From contig JAFEAF010000004.1 in the NCBI GenBank assembly GCA_018266555.1, forward strand, positions 120,071-184,070: a stretch of 64,000 nt of DNA. Reading direction: 5' to 3'. Under the pieces are notes generated by a model, which worked only from the letters and a program-made list of their open reading frames with translations, was not told where the DNA came from and ran no database searches. Below, one piece after another: positions 1 through 9,460 of this stretch. The translations under genes were made by a program, and so were the position numbers. The number at the start of each line of letters is the position of its first letter. Within the stretch, counting starts at the first letter, position 1. This stretch comes from Bacteroidota bacterium (GTDB lineage: Bacteria; Bacteroidota; Bacteroidia; Chitinophagales; Chitinophagaceae).

Positions 1-70
1 CAACAAAAAAAATTTATGTTACCGGGAAACTCTGGCCAAATTTATATGAGATCCAGATATCTCAATAAAA

Positions 71-967
71 TTATTTTGAAATCACATAAATTACAGAGCT
101 GCATTTCTTCACTTTTCGCAAAGAATTTAAATTGGAACGAAAGCCATTCCAAAAAGAAGCCAGCCATCGGCTTTTACCATTTTTATATTTACTACTTAAA
201 AGAGAAATATAAAAGCTATCATACCGCATCGGCTTGTATTGAATGATTTTTAACCCATTTTTCTCCATCAACTTTTGCATGGAAAATGGTGAAAAATGGT
301 ATAAATGCCTGGGCACATCATATGCTGCCCAAAACTCTTTGTAAATCCTTGCATCAAGCGAAGTATAATTGGGGACAGCGATAAATAATTTTCCATCTTC
401 TCTCAATAAAGATTTCATTTGTTGTATATAACCTTTCAGATCATGCACATGCTCCAGCACATGCCACATCGTAATGGCGTCAAATGATGCTGCAGGAAAT
501 TGAAATAATTCTTTTTCATCAGTGAAAACAAGACTATATAATTGTTTTGCCATTGCTTTTGCTTCATAATCCGGTTCAATACCTGCCACTTGCCATCCGT
601 GTTGAAGCATCTCATTTGCAAAAGCACCGGTTCCGCTCCCAACATCCAAAAGATCCCCTTTAATCAACTTCGTCTCACGGTTTATCAGTTTTCGTTTATT
701 GGCCAAAGTCCTTTTACGAACTTTTTTATAAAGTATTCCAATTAAACCTTTGGTTTCATCCGTATGAGAAATATAATTTTCAGCTTTATAGTATGGAGCA
801 ATAGAGGCAGCACCAGGAACATACTGTGTAAATCTTAGTGAACAGGAGCCACATTCTGCGATGGGAAATAATTCTCCGGTTACAGTATAGTCTTTTACAG
901 TCAATATATTTTTTATATCTGCAGAACCGCAAACCGGGCATTGGGTATAATGAATTCTCTCGTTCAT
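71..967 (-). CDS. Class I SAM-dependent methyltransferase with N-terminal zinc-ribbon
   Basis: Predicted methyltransferase of the Methyltransf_23 type. Four N-terminal cysteines (about residues 10, 13, 39 and 42, in CPVCGS and CGSC) look like a zinc ribbon. SAM motif I, DVGSGTG, lies at about residues 108-114, and MWHVLEHV marks the post-motif region. I chose the ATG at 967; an in-frame ATG at 1000 would add 11 residues that precede the zinc ribbon and look unlike the family. It is the last gene of a minus-strand operon starting at 6368. Such proteins often modify sugars or small molecules, but the substrate cannot be told here. Confidence 0.85.
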   Translation of the reverse strand: MNERIHYTQCPVCGSADIKNILTVKDYTVTGELFPIAECGSCSLRFTQYVPGAASIAPYYKAENYISHTDETKGLIGILYKKVRKRTLANKRKLINRETKLIKGDLLDVGSGTGAFANEMLQHGWQVAGIEPDYEAKAMAKQLYSLVFTDEKELFQFPAASFDAITMWHVLEHVHDLKGYIQQMKSLLREDGKLFIAVPNYTSLDARIYKEFWAAYDVPRHLYHFSPFSMQKLMEKNGLKIIQYKPMRYDSFYISLLSSKYKNGKSRWLASFWNGFRSNLNSLRKVKKCSSVIYVISK

Positions 968-1012
968 AAGGGAATGGCAAAATAAAATCAAATTGCGCAA
1001 AAAAATGGAATC

Positions 1013-1654
1013 TTACTGTAGAAGCGAATATGATGATGCTTCTTGCTCCGGAGTAATTACCTGGCTATTGGAAGCAGCTGAAATATTCCAGTTGTTTTTA
1101 GAAAATTGTAAAAAAATAAAGATAGCCAGAACCAGGCCAGCTATAACAGCTGTAATCCACCACTTAATTTTTTTTCTGTTTGCTTGCGAAAGCAGCTTAG
1201 TCATTTCAACTGAAGTACGCTCCCTCTCTCCTACCAAAACAGTGTGTTCCGAGTGTTCTCTAATTACTTTTTCAGCCCTCACGGTATCATCTGTATCCTG
1301 CAATGGAAAGGGCAAAAACTTTATACTGCCCCTGCTATTCATAGAAAGTGTGCCGATACCACTCCATGTCATCTCTTTCCCTTCAGTCATTTTACTTTTC
1401 AGATCTATTACAAAACTATTAAAACGATCTGCTGCTTCCCCTTCCGGGATATTTAATAATGAAGCCAGGTTTTTTAAAAAAAATGGAGAGGAAGTCCCCG
1501 ATTCTTTTACTAATGAAATAGAATACCCGGGCGGGTGAATCAGCTTTTCTAAAAAATTAGCTTCGGCTGGTTTCCTGTTCAAAACAAAATTTCCAATACC
1601 CGGCACATTCAATTCTTTTTGTAAAATGAAAAGCTGGTACAGCTCATCGTACAT
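1013..1654 (-). CDS. HU-fold domain membrane protein, no SPOR domain
   Basis: A 213-residue protein. The N-terminal ~125 residues resemble the tandem HU-like domains found in Bacteroidota envelope proteins (CCDC81-like HU domains), with patterns such as NVPGIGNFVL and WSGIGTLS. One transmembrane helix follows at about residues 164-184 (WWITAVIAGLVLAIFIF), then a short polar tail. Family members commonly end in a peptidoglycan-binding SPOR domain; this one stops about 29 residues after the helix. It sits 2 bp downstream of the barrel gene and 12 bp before the possible upstream start of the methyltransferase, so it is probably co-transcribed. The family call is from memory of the pattern, not from a search. 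Confidence 0.65.
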   Translation of the reverse strand: MYDELYQLFILQKELNVPGIGNFVLNRKPAEANFLEKLIHPPGYSISLVKESGTSSPFFLKNLASLLNIPEGEAADRFNSFVIDLKSKMTEGKEMTWSGIGTLSMNSRGSIKFLPFPLQDTDDTVRAEKVIREHSEHTVLVGERERTSVEMTKLLSQANRKKIKWWITAVIAGLVLAIFIFLQFSKNNWNISAASNSQVITPEQEASSYSLLQ

Positions 1655-1656
1655 AA

Positions 1657-3318
1657 TCAGTTCTTTTGGTTGAACGAAAATACAACTCCACCGGTAAAAT
1701 TAAATCCATAAACCGGATACTGGTTCCAGCGCTGGTATTGTTTGTTGAAAATATTATTGAATTGTGTCCAAAGATTTATGTATTTGGTTATCCTGAATTC
1801 CAATCCCGCATTCAGATCAAATGCTCCATCCAATTGTCCCGGGTTGCCATCCTGCTTCATATATTTTGGCCCCGTCCATGCATATAAATCTGTCTTAAAC
1901 CATAAATCTTTCATCGCCTGCAACCGTAATGAAGTATTAAATTCAACCGGCAATAATCCCCAGGCTGCTTTATTCAGCTTTAATCCGCTGTATTGATTAA
2001 AATTCAGGCTGGAGATCACCGAAAATTTTTCCTGATATGTGAATCCCATCTCTCCGCTGAGGGTTAAAACATTGATACGTGGCTCGTTTACCACTACAAA
2101 TGACTTTCCACCCAGGCCCGGTGTAGTATCATTTACAAACAGGGGTTGATTATTTAATTTATTGAATCCAACTTTTGCACTGTATGAGAAATGATCTCCT
2201 GCTGAACCTTTAAATCCAGCAAACCTTTCTTCAATCCATGTATTTTTATAAGTTGAAGGCAGCCAAAGCCAGGGGTTCTGAGATGCTAAATATTGATACG
2301 TTGTTTTTCTGATATAGCCGGTCCATCCTGCCTGGAATGTGAAACGGGAATCATCAGTTCCCACATCGCCCAGTATGTTGGGAAACATTTTAAATACTTT
2401 GTTATCCCAGGAAGGACGAATGCCACCCTGTAATTTCAGATTCGGTGTCTTAAATAAAATGGAAGGTGAAATACTGTAAATCGTATTATTTATAGCTGAT
2501 TTTCCTTTCGGTGAAAGTCTTGTAAGGTCAAAATTGAGCCCAAGGTTGACTTCAAAAACTTTTCCGATTATTTTTTTCAAAGGAAGATCTAATGCTGTAT
2601 TGCTTTCCGTATTTTTCAGATTATCGCTGAACACATTTATTTTAAGCAAAGGAGAATAACTTAGTCCATAGGGAGTGGCATTGAGATTATGAAAACCCAA
2701 TGCCCCTCCGTAGGTTTGAAAATTTTGCTTTAATGAATCTCTCGGGAAACTCAGTGTTTGAGGCATATAGCCGTATTTGTATGTACCGTATTGTTTCGTT
2801 TCCAGGCTGGCATCCCATTCAATATGCTTTTGTGTCTGAAAAAAGCCATCCAGCTTTATATCAGTATTGTTGAATTTTTGATAATCTCTTGCGCCCTCGG
2901 AAGAAACATGCTTGGCATAAATATTCACTCCTCCCGTTTTGCCATCACCAAAAGAAAAGCCGGTTTGAAAATAAGGTGTTTTCAAACTACCAAATCCGGC
3001 CTTGATGTAATTGCTGTTATCCCATCGGCCACCCGAATCAATTTGGAGTGCCAGGGGCTTTAATGATCCCGGCTGATAGCCAAATAAAAGATTTTGGTCA
3101 GGAATTTCATATTTCAAATTGGGTTTAGAAGTATCAGCAGCAGGAGGATTTGCATTGAAATTGATCTTAGCTGCTTCTCTCAATACCGGTTTGAAAGTGG
3201 AGGTAATATTTACAGAACGCTTCTTTGTAGTATCCTGTGCATGAGCTGAGATTCCCAAAAGTATTAATAGCGATGCAACAAAAAATATTTTATATAAAAA
3301 CCCTTTCATCATGTTCAA
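1657..3318 (-). CDS. Outer-membrane beta-barrel protein (TonB-receptor-like)
   Basis: A 553-residue secreted protein with a signal peptide (cleavage near SAHA-QD, about residue 27) and a chain of alternating aromatic beta-strands ending in an F-rich terminal strand (GGVVFSFNQKN), as expected for an outer-membrane barrel. The N-terminal part (VNITSTFKPVLREAAKI) resembles a conserved Bacteroidota barrel often annotated as TonB-dependent receptor, but there is no clear plug domain, so it may not be a true receptor. It starts 5 bp after the TPR gene stop. The pair probably forms one envelope complex, with the TPR partner in the periplasm; that is inference from co-occurrence. Confidence 0.75.
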   Translation of the reverse strand: MNMMKGFLYKIFFVASLLILLGISAHAQDTTKKRSVNITSTFKPVLREAAKINFNANPPAADTSKPNLKYEIPDQNLLFGYQPGSLKPLALQIDSGGRWDNSNYIKAGFGSLKTPYFQTGFSFGDGKTGGVNIYAKHVSSEGARDYQKFNNTDIKLDGFFQTQKHIEWDASLETKQYGTYKYGYMPQTLSFPRDSLKQNFQTYGGALGFHNLNATPYGLSYSPLLKINVFSDNLKNTESNTALDLPLKKIIGKVFEVNLGLNFDLTRLSPKGKSAINNTIYSISPSILFKTPNLKLQGGIRPSWDNKVFKMFPNILGDVGTDDSRFTFQAGWTGYIRKTTYQYLASQNPWLWLPSTYKNTWIEERFAGFKGSAGDHFSYSAKVGFNKLNNQPLFVNDTTPGLGGKSFVVVNEPRINVLTLSGEMGFTYQEKFSVISSLNFNQYSGLKLNKAAWGLLPVEFNTSLRLQAMKDLWFKTDLYAWTGPKYMKQDGNPGQLDGAFDLNAGLEFRITKYINLWTQFNNIFNKQYQRWNQYPVYGFNFTGGVVFSFNQKN

Positions 3319-3323
3319 TTCGT

Positions 3324-6300
3324 TTATTGATTATTCACCTTGCTGTTATTTTTTTCTTCTTCTATAGCCTTATTCAATTTTGATTGTGCTTCATTTTTCA
3401 GATCCAGGTCAATACTGTTATTCACAATACTCTGGTAGGTGGCTTTAGCATTGAAATAATCTTTTTGCTTAAAATAAATATCGCCAAGTAAAATATATGC
3501 TTTCGTAACCCAGAAATCATAAGATCCGGATTTATTGATGGTTTCAAATGCTGCTTTCTCTGCTTCGCTCAAATGGTTTACGGCAAACCAGCAACTCGCA
3601 ATTTCATATCGGGCCTCTGCTGCCAAAGTGCCTTTATTCAGTTGTACCACAGATTTAAAACTTGAAATAGCCTGGTCATATTGTTGTTTTACTTCGTAAG
3701 ATTTTGCAATCGTCATTTGAGCCAGCACTTTATCATCAGCGCTACTGCCTTTTGCTTCTGACAATTCTTTCGCATTGTCCAATGCCACATCCCATTTTTG
3801 TAACTGATACTGGCAGCGCAGCAAACCACGCATAGCTTCCAGTTTGTTTTCCTGGTTCGAAGCAATTTGTTTTAATTGCGAATAATATGATTCGGCTTTT
3901 TCGTAATTCTTCAATTCAAAGAAATAAATGCGGGCTGCATTCAGTACGGCCCGTTCTGCAAAGATGTTGGGCGCATTGGCGGCTACTGCTTCATAACCTG
4001 ATAGTGCGTTAGTAAAATCTTTTTTACTGTTATAAATTTCTCCTCGGTTGAAATTGGCATCAAGAGCATACACGCCATTGGGAAATCGCTGTAAATAATT
4101 ATTAAAACTATTCAATGCCGCCGTTGTGTTTCCATTTTGATATTGATTTGCCGCTGCAGAATATGTTAATGAATCTTCTGAACTAACACTGATCGGCCGC
4201 CCAGCCTGTCGCATAAAATCAGCATATTCATTCGGCTTGCCATCTTCTATATAAATTGTTTTTATATTATCCATGGCATCTTCTGCTTCGGGGGAATTGG
4301 GGTATTGAGTTATAAGTGTTTTGTATTGTTTTAATGCATCCGTGTTATCATTAAGATTATAATATACCACACCTAATTTTAAATACGCATGCGGTTTCAG
4401 GCTTGAATTATCATCCCCTTTTAAAACGTTATTCAAATAAGGGATGGATTCTTTAAACCTTTCGTCGGCAATATAAGCCTGTGCAATTTCCATATTCGCA
4501 TCGGTAACCAAAGAGGATGTTGGGAATTTCCGGATTAATGTACCCAGTAAGCTGATCTTTCCCGTTGTGCTTTTTATTCCCGCTATCATGGCATCCTGGA
4601 AAGTGGCATAATCTTCCCCCGGCCATGAAAATTTGATTACATTATCATACATCGCTTTGGCCTTATTATAGTCTTTGTTCATGAAATAACAGTCTGCTGT
4701 GCGGATATATGCATCCTGTTTTAACTCGTTGGAATTAAGCGCCGGGTTTTTTCCAATAGGTTCAAAAAAACTTAAAGCAGCAGGATAATTTTCTTTGCGC
4801 AAATAACAGTAGCCAAGGTTGTACCGGGCATTCGTGCCGTTAGCTTCCCCATTAGTAGGTGCCCCTGCACTGACATAAGCATTATAATATTTTATTGCAT
4901 CATCCAGCTTATTATTCCGGTATGCTATCTCACCTTTCCAGAAATTGACAAAAGGAAGTACAGCATCATTGTTTGGGTCTTTCAACGCTTTATCCAGCAA
5001 TGTTTCTGCATCTGCTAACCTGCCGTCGTTGATTAACTCCGTAGCCCGGCCATATAAAATTTGCGGATATAATTTTTTTGCGGCGGGCGATGGGTTTTTC
5101 AAACTTTCCATCAATGACTGGGCATCCTTATAATTATTTGTATTTGCCAAAACAGAAACTAATAATTCTCTTGCCTCGGTATTATAAGATGAATTTGGAT
5201 AATCATTCAAAAAAGATTTCAGGCCGTTCAGAGCTTCATCCTGGTAGCCAAGTTCGTAAGAAAGCTTAGCAAACTGGTATCGTGAAATTTCTTTTTGGGC
5301 CTTATTACTGCTGTTGGTAGAACAAAAGAGAAACGCATTCCTTGCATTTGTCTTTTGGTTTGTTTTTAAATAAGCATCCCCCAGCAAATACATCGCATGC
5401 TGGCTCAGTGAATCTTCTTTTCCGCTTAATTGTTTGAATCCATCAATGGCTTTGGCTAATTGATTATTTTGATAATAACAATATGATAATTCATATAAAT
5501 CCTCCCTCCTTACTTTTTTGGAGCGGTTGACGAAGTCTTCGAGGTAAGGTAATGCTTTAGAAAATTCCTTTCGTTCAAAATAAGCATGCCCAATCAGTTG
5601 CTTTAATTCTAAATCGTAATACTGCGTGTTCCCTCCTTTCAATTTATTTTGAACGTACGCAATGGCTTCATCTTTTTTTCCCTGTATATAATAAATCTGC
5701 GCAATATAATACGGAACAACTGCAGAATAATTTTTTTCATTTTCAACAATTTTAAAACTTTCAAGTGCATCATTATACTGCCCGTCTTTAAATGCAAGAA
5801 ATCCATAATAATAATTAGCATCTAAGTAATTCGGGTCGTCTTTAATACTCCGGATGGTATTGAACAATGGTTTTGCCTGTCCAAAACGTTGTAATGTAAA
5901 ATAAGAATACCCCTGGTGAAATTTCATATCGGCTATTTCCCGGTTGCTCAGGTTGCTGATATTAGCCTGTTCATATTGTTGCGCAGCATCAGCAAAGTTT
6001 TGCTTCCGGAAATAATATTCACCAAGATGAAAGCTCATCATCTGTACTCTGGCGACATTTTTTTCAAGATCTATGTATTCAATGGCTTTTTCTTCAGCAC
6101 GGCCTTCGTTTTGTTTCAAGCCACATACTATCGTATAATAATCGATCTCCTGCGCTACAATGGCATTATCAGCTCTGTCGGTTTCTCTGAGGGATCGTTC
6201 CAATTCTTTAAATAATGGATACGCCAGGCTATATTCATTTTTTTGAAAATATTCTTTTGCTTCTTTAAATTTATCAACAAGTGGTGGATCGGTATAAAAA

Positions 6301-6368
6301 CGGGCCTGTTGTGAAAAAGCTGAAATGCTGATGAGGGAGGCAATTACAAGAAAACTTTTATTCTTCAT
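3324..6368 (-). CDS. Large periplasmic tetratricopeptide-repeat protein
   Basis: A 1014-residue protein with a signal peptide (MKNKSFLVIASLISISAFS) followed almost entirely by TPR helices. Typical repeats are visible throughout, for example AKEYFQKNEYSLAYPLFKEL near the start and GDIYFKQKDYFNAKATYQS near the end. TPR arrays are scaffolds for protein-protein contacts. It is the first gene of a four-gene minus-strand operon with the outer-membrane barrel, the HU-fold membrane protein and the methyltransferase. No catalytic domain is visible. The upstream intergenic region (6369-6559) separates it from the divergent DoxX gene. Confidence 0.85.
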   Translation of the reverse strand: MKNKSFLVIASLISISAFSQQARFYTDPPLVDKFKEAKEYFQKNEYSLAYPLFKELERSLRETDRADNAIVAQEIDYYTIVCGLKQNEGRAEEKAIEYIDLEKNVARVQMMSFHLGEYYFRKQNFADAAQQYEQANISNLSNREIADMKFHQGYSYFTLQRFGQAKPLFNTIRSIKDDPNYLDANYYYGFLAFKDGQYNDALESFKIVENEKNYSAVVPYYIAQIYYIQGKKDEAIAYVQNKLKGGNTQYYDLELKQLIGHAYFERKEFSKALPYLEDFVNRSKKVRREDLYELSYCYYQNNQLAKAIDGFKQLSGKEDSLSQHAMYLLGDAYLKTNQKTNARNAFLFCSTNSSNKAQKEISRYQFAKLSYELGYQDEALNGLKSFLNDYPNSSYNTEARELLVSVLANTNNYKDAQSLMESLKNPSPAAKKLYPQILYGRATELINDGRLADAETLLDKALKDPNNDAVLPFVNFWKGEIAYRNNKLDDAIKYYNAYVSAGAPTNGEANGTNARYNLGYCYLRKENYPAALSFFEPIGKNPALNSNELKQDAYIRTADCYFMNKDYNKAKAMYDNVIKFSWPGEDYATFQDAMIAGIKSTTGKISLLGTLIRKFPTSSLVTDANMEIAQAYIADERFKESIPYLNNVLKGDDNSSLKPHAYLKLGVVYYNLNDNTDALKQYKTLITQYPNSPEAEDAMDNIKTIYIEDGKPNEYADFMRQAGRPISVSSEDSLTYSAAANQYQNGNTTAALNSFNNYLQRFPNGVYALDANFNRGEIYNSKKDFTNALSGYEAVAANAPNIFAERAVLNAARIYFFELKNYEKAESYYSQLKQIASNQENKLEAMRGLLRCQYQLQKWDVALDNAKELSEAKGSSADDKVLAQMTIAKSYEVKQQYDQAISSFKSVVQLNKGTLAAEARYEIASCWFAVNHLSEAEKAAFETINKSGSYDFWVTKAYILLGDIYFKQKDYFNAKATYQSIVNNSIDLDLKNEAQSKLNKAIEEEKNNSKVNNQ

Positions 6369-6559
6369 TGGTATGTCCTTTGTCCGTTGGGGGATTAACG
6401 TTGCGAAGATTCAAATTATTTCAAGGTTGACCAAACATCATTCCAAACACTTGTGGATAACTGTTGATTCTGAAATGATTTAACATTTCATTCATTTTTA
6501 TTTGAAAATAATAATCAGGAAATTTCTTTTTATCATTGCAACAGCTAAATATCAGTATA

Positions 6560-6970
6560 ATGAAAAAATTATTCAGCACCCGGTATTCCGAATTATCATT
6601 TAACCTCAGTATGTTTTTAATTAGGTTAGGTTTCGGAATCATCATATTTCTAAATCATGGTATGATGAAACTGAATAATTATTCGCAATTGAAAGAAAGT
6701 TTTTCCGATCCATTGTATGTTGGGCATTCCGGCAGCCTGATGATAGCAATATTTGCTGAAATATTTTGTTCTGCCCTACTGGTACTGGGTTTGCTGACCC
6801 GTCTGGCTGCACTTGTACTAGCAATTTTGTTGCTTACCGTGGTATTTGTCATTCGTAAGAATAAACCGTTCCTGGATTCTGAATTACCTATACTTTATTT
6901 AATAGGATTTCTTACTGTTTTATTTTGCGGGCCGGGTAAATGGAGTATTGACAGGTGGATAGGAAAATAG
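6560..6970 (+). CDS. DoxX family membrane protein
   Basis: A 136-residue protein with four predicted membrane segments, matching the DoxX/YphA layout: a first helix containing RLGFGIIIFLNHGMMKL, then helices around FAEIFCSALLVLGLLTR, LAALVLAILLLTVVFVI and LYLIGFLTVLFCGPG. The start is the ATG at 6560; the in-frame codon at 6536 adds eight poor residues. The gene is divergent from the TPR operon and 24 bp upstream of the site-2 protease gene, so these two may be co-transcribed. DoxX proteins are linked to redox and thiol homeostasis in some bacteria, but the exact role here is unknown. Confidence 0.8.
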   Translation: MKKLFSTRYSELSFNLSMFLIRLGFGIIIFLNHGMMKLNNYSQLKESFSDPLYVGHSGSLMIAIFAEIFCSALLVLGLLTRLAALVLAILLLTVVFVIRKNKPFLDSELPILYLIGFLTVLFCGPGKWSIDRWIGK

Positions 6971-6994
6971 TTTCTATCTTGCCACCCAATCAAT

Positions 6995-8005
6995 ATGGAA
7001 GCGCAGCAACCCCCATACAAACCCAATCCTATGGAATCAACAACTTCGGCAGAGGGTGCTTTTGTTTATCCGCCAAAACCACCGGTAGAAGTACCCAAAA
7101 GTCGTACAAACATCTTACTCCGGTCTGTAACAAGCCTTGTATTATACTTAGCAGTCGGGTATTATTTTTTTAACAGCAACTGGTTACTGGTATTGGCATT
7201 AACAGGAATTGTCCTTTTTCATGAATTGGGTCATTTCCTGGCAATGAAATTTTATAATTATACAGATTTGGGTATTTTTTTTATTCCGCTGGTTGGTGCT
7301 TATGCTTCAGGCAAAAAACATGAAGTGTCTCAAATGCAATCAGCTATTATTCTGTTAGCCGGCCCCGTTCCGGGGATTTTAGTTGGCATTGCACTTCATT
7401 ATGTTGCTCCATTTATAGTGCATGATTATTCCCAGGCTTACCTTTTAAGCCGCATTGCGTGGATATTAATTTTTTTAAATCTTTTCAACCTGTTACCGGT
7501 TTATCCGCTTGATGGCGGACAATTATTAAACCGGTTGTTTCTTGACGGCAGCAATATCATCAGCCAGATTTTTATTGTGATTTCTGCCGGACTGATGATC
7601 TGGTTTGCATTGTATGGTATGCAACAGCCTTTTTATCCATTGTTAATACTACCCCTGTTCATGTTGTCACGGCTTTATGCCGATGTGCAATTTGATAAAC
7701 TCACAAAAAAGATTGAAGCCGAAGGGCTTGATTTGAATACCACTTATGAAGATCTCAGCGATGAAAATTACTGGAAAATCCGCAATGTGCTGATCCGCCT
7801 GCAACCTTCATTACGCCACTTACCCGAAGCACCTCCTTATGAGTATTCAAACAAAGAAGACCATATAAAAAACCTGATGCAAAACCTATTGCAAAGAACA
7901 TTGGTGCAGGATATTTCTCTTACCGGTAAATTACTCATCATATTGATCTGGATCGGATGTTTTGTTGCGCCATCATTACTCGGTATCAGTATCCGGTTAT
8001 TTTAG
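6995..8005 (+). CDS. Site-2 protease family (M50) integral membrane metallopeptidase
   Basis: A 336-residue membrane protein with the zinc-binding HELGH at residues 76-80 and the second motif NLLPVYPLDGG with the metal-ligand Asp at about 173, both inside membrane segments, as in the M50B peptidases. It lacks the PDZ domain of RseP, so it belongs to the minimal group. The proline-rich N-terminus (about residues 1-35) is cytosolic and variable. A TATCTTGC variant of the -7 box lies just before the start (about 6974). Its 3' end overlaps the convergent PBP4 gene by 9 bp. The substrate is unknown; family members cleave membrane-bound regulators. Confidence 0.88.
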   Translation: MEAQQPPYKPNPMESTTSAEGAFVYPPKPPVEVPKSRTNILLRSVTSLVLYLAVGYYFFNSNWLLVLALTGIVLFHELGHFLAMKFYNYTDLGIFFIPLVGAYASGKKHEVSQMQSAIILLAGPVPGILVGIALHYVAPFIVHDYSQAYLLSRIAWILIFLNLFNLLPVYPLDGGQLLNRLFLDGSNIISQIFIVISAGLMIWFALYGMQQPFYPLLILPLFMLSRLYADVQFDKLTKKIEAEGLDLNTTYEDLSDENYWKIRNVLIRLQPSLRHLPEAPPYEYSNKEDHIKNLMQNLLQRTLVQDISLTGKLLIILIWIGCFVAPSLLGISIRLF

Positions 8006-9388
8006 GACGTTCAGGACTTTATACATTTTTTCAACCAGTGCGGAAGGTGATCCATTATAATTATTTACAAGAAATGAAAAAATAAACTCTTCACCTTTTT
8101 TTGAGGTCTGATAGCCGGTAAATCCTTTTACACCATTGATAGTACCACTTTTCATCTTCATCTTATTATATTCCGGCAGAGCATCGTAGAAATAAGGGAA
8201 CCAATTCCTGGTTTTTGCATATTTCAAAACTTCCACCTGTGCATGTGTTGTAAGCCGGTTTTGCGGCGATAAACCGGACCCGTCAACGATATGAAGTTCT
8301 TGTTCGTCCATACCTCTTTGTTTCCAGAAATCTTTAACAATGTCAATGCCTGCATCCGTAGAACCAAAACCTTTCTTTACAAAAGCAAGTTCTTTTACTA
8401 ATGCTTCGCCATATAAGTTTATACTTTTTTGCAAAAACCAATATATAACAGAATCCAGAGTTGGTGAAAGTTGCGTATAGAAGAAATGGATATTTTTTAA
8501 TTCTGATGAATCATTTTGAAAAAACCAGCGATGATATAGGCCAATATCTTTAGTACATTGAATGGTGTTTTTTGAAAGTGCGTCATAAAAATCCATCAAC
8601 AATTCTGCTACAGGATCAAGAGAAGCCCCTGAAATAGAAAATAATTTTTCATTAACCGGTATTGTCCCGGAAACAGAGCGGTCATAATAAATGTACGCAT
8701 TGTCACCGGTGCCTTTTGCAGCCGAACGTAACTCATTCATATCAAATGTATGTATGCTGTCATTCTGGATTTTTACTTTTTCATTTATCTTATTTCCTGA
8801 CGCCAGGTGAAGATCATACTGGTTTTCTTTCCAGTTCAACGGGTAGGATCCGGCGCCATAATAATTCCCGATGTCCTGCCAGATCCACCCGTCAGGTATG
8901 GCCTGGTATGAAAACGCAGAAGTATTTGTTTTGAGAGAACCATTAATTTTTTTGATATTCAGTTTTTTAATCTCATCAACCCATTTAGTCAACACAAAAC
9001 TATCTTTTGTTTGCCCCCATCGCCAGCTACCTAATGTCGGATCGCCGCTACCTATTATATACAGGTCACCATCTAAAACACCCGAATTAATTTTTCCTGA
9101 ATAGCCCAGCCGGGTTTTGAACTGAAAATCTTTTCCCAGCAATTCAAAAGCGGTTGCAGCCGTAAATATTTTTTGTGTGGACGCCCCAGCTAATCCGGTG
9201 GAAGAATTTTTATCGAATACCGCTTTTCCTGTTTTTGCATCTATTACATAAAGCGAACTGATAGCATGTTTCAATTGCGGATCATTTTCGAATTTCTGAA
9301 AGGCTGATTTCAGGTTCAGGCTTACGCTTTGGGCTGATAATGCAAGAGTCAAAATGCAAAATTCAAAGAGGAAAATTATTTTTTTCAT
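7997..9388 (-). CDS. dacB: D-alanyl-D-alanine carboxypeptidase/endopeptidase (PBP4 family)
   Basis: A 463-residue periplasmic peptidoglycan hydrolase of family S13. After a signal peptide (cleavage near ALSAQ), the catalytic SxxK is S70-T-Q-K73. The SxN motif is KSINLYGEA, and the KTG-equivalent is K-S-G in MKSGTINGVKG. The conserved DGSGLS box is also present. All active-site elements are therefore intact. It would trim D-Ala or cleave D-Ala-mDAP crosslinks during wall remodelling. It is transcribed away from cinA, whose promoter lies immediately upstream. Confidence 0.9.
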   Translation of the reverse strand: MKKIIFLFEFCILTLALSAQSVSLNLKSAFQKFENDPQLKHAISSLYVIDAKTGKAVFDKNSSTGLAGASTQKIFTAATAFELLGKDFQFKTRLGYSGKINSGVLDGDLYIIGSGDPTLGSWRWGQTKDSFVLTKWVDEIKKLNIKKINGSLKTNTSAFSYQAIPDGWIWQDIGNYYGAGSYPLNWKENQYDLHLASGNKINEKVKIQNDSIHTFDMNELRSAAKGTGDNAYIYYDRSVSGTIPVNEKLFSISGASLDPVAELLMDFYDALSKNTIQCTKDIGLYHRWFFQNDSSELKNIHFFYTQLSPTLDSVIYWFLQKSINLYGEALVKELAFVKKGFGSTDAGIDIVKDFWKQRGMDEQELHIVDGSGLSPQNRLTTHAQVEVLKYAKTRNWFPYFYDALPEYNKMKMKSGTINGVKGFTGYQTSKKGEEFIFSFLVNNYNGSPSALVEKMYKVLNVLK

Positions 9389-9446
9389 TTGTCATTTAAC
9401 ATTAAAAATTCAATATTATTGTTATTATTCAAAGTTAACCATCTCC

Positions 9447-9454
9447 TACCTTTG
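9447..9454 (+). promoter_or_regulatory. Bacteroidota -7 promoter element for cinA
   Basis: TACCTTTG matches the TAnnTTTG -7 consensus of the Bacteroidota housekeeping sigma factor. It ends 6 nt before the cinA ATG at 9461, so the transcript would have almost no leader. No well-spaced -33 TTG is obvious. Confidence 0.55.
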
Positions 9455-9460
9455 TTGCTT

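Noticed and set aside
993..1538. 181-codon plus-strand ORF
   Set aside because: Fully antisense to the HU-fold protein gene, which has a convincing domain and operon context; no family resemblance.
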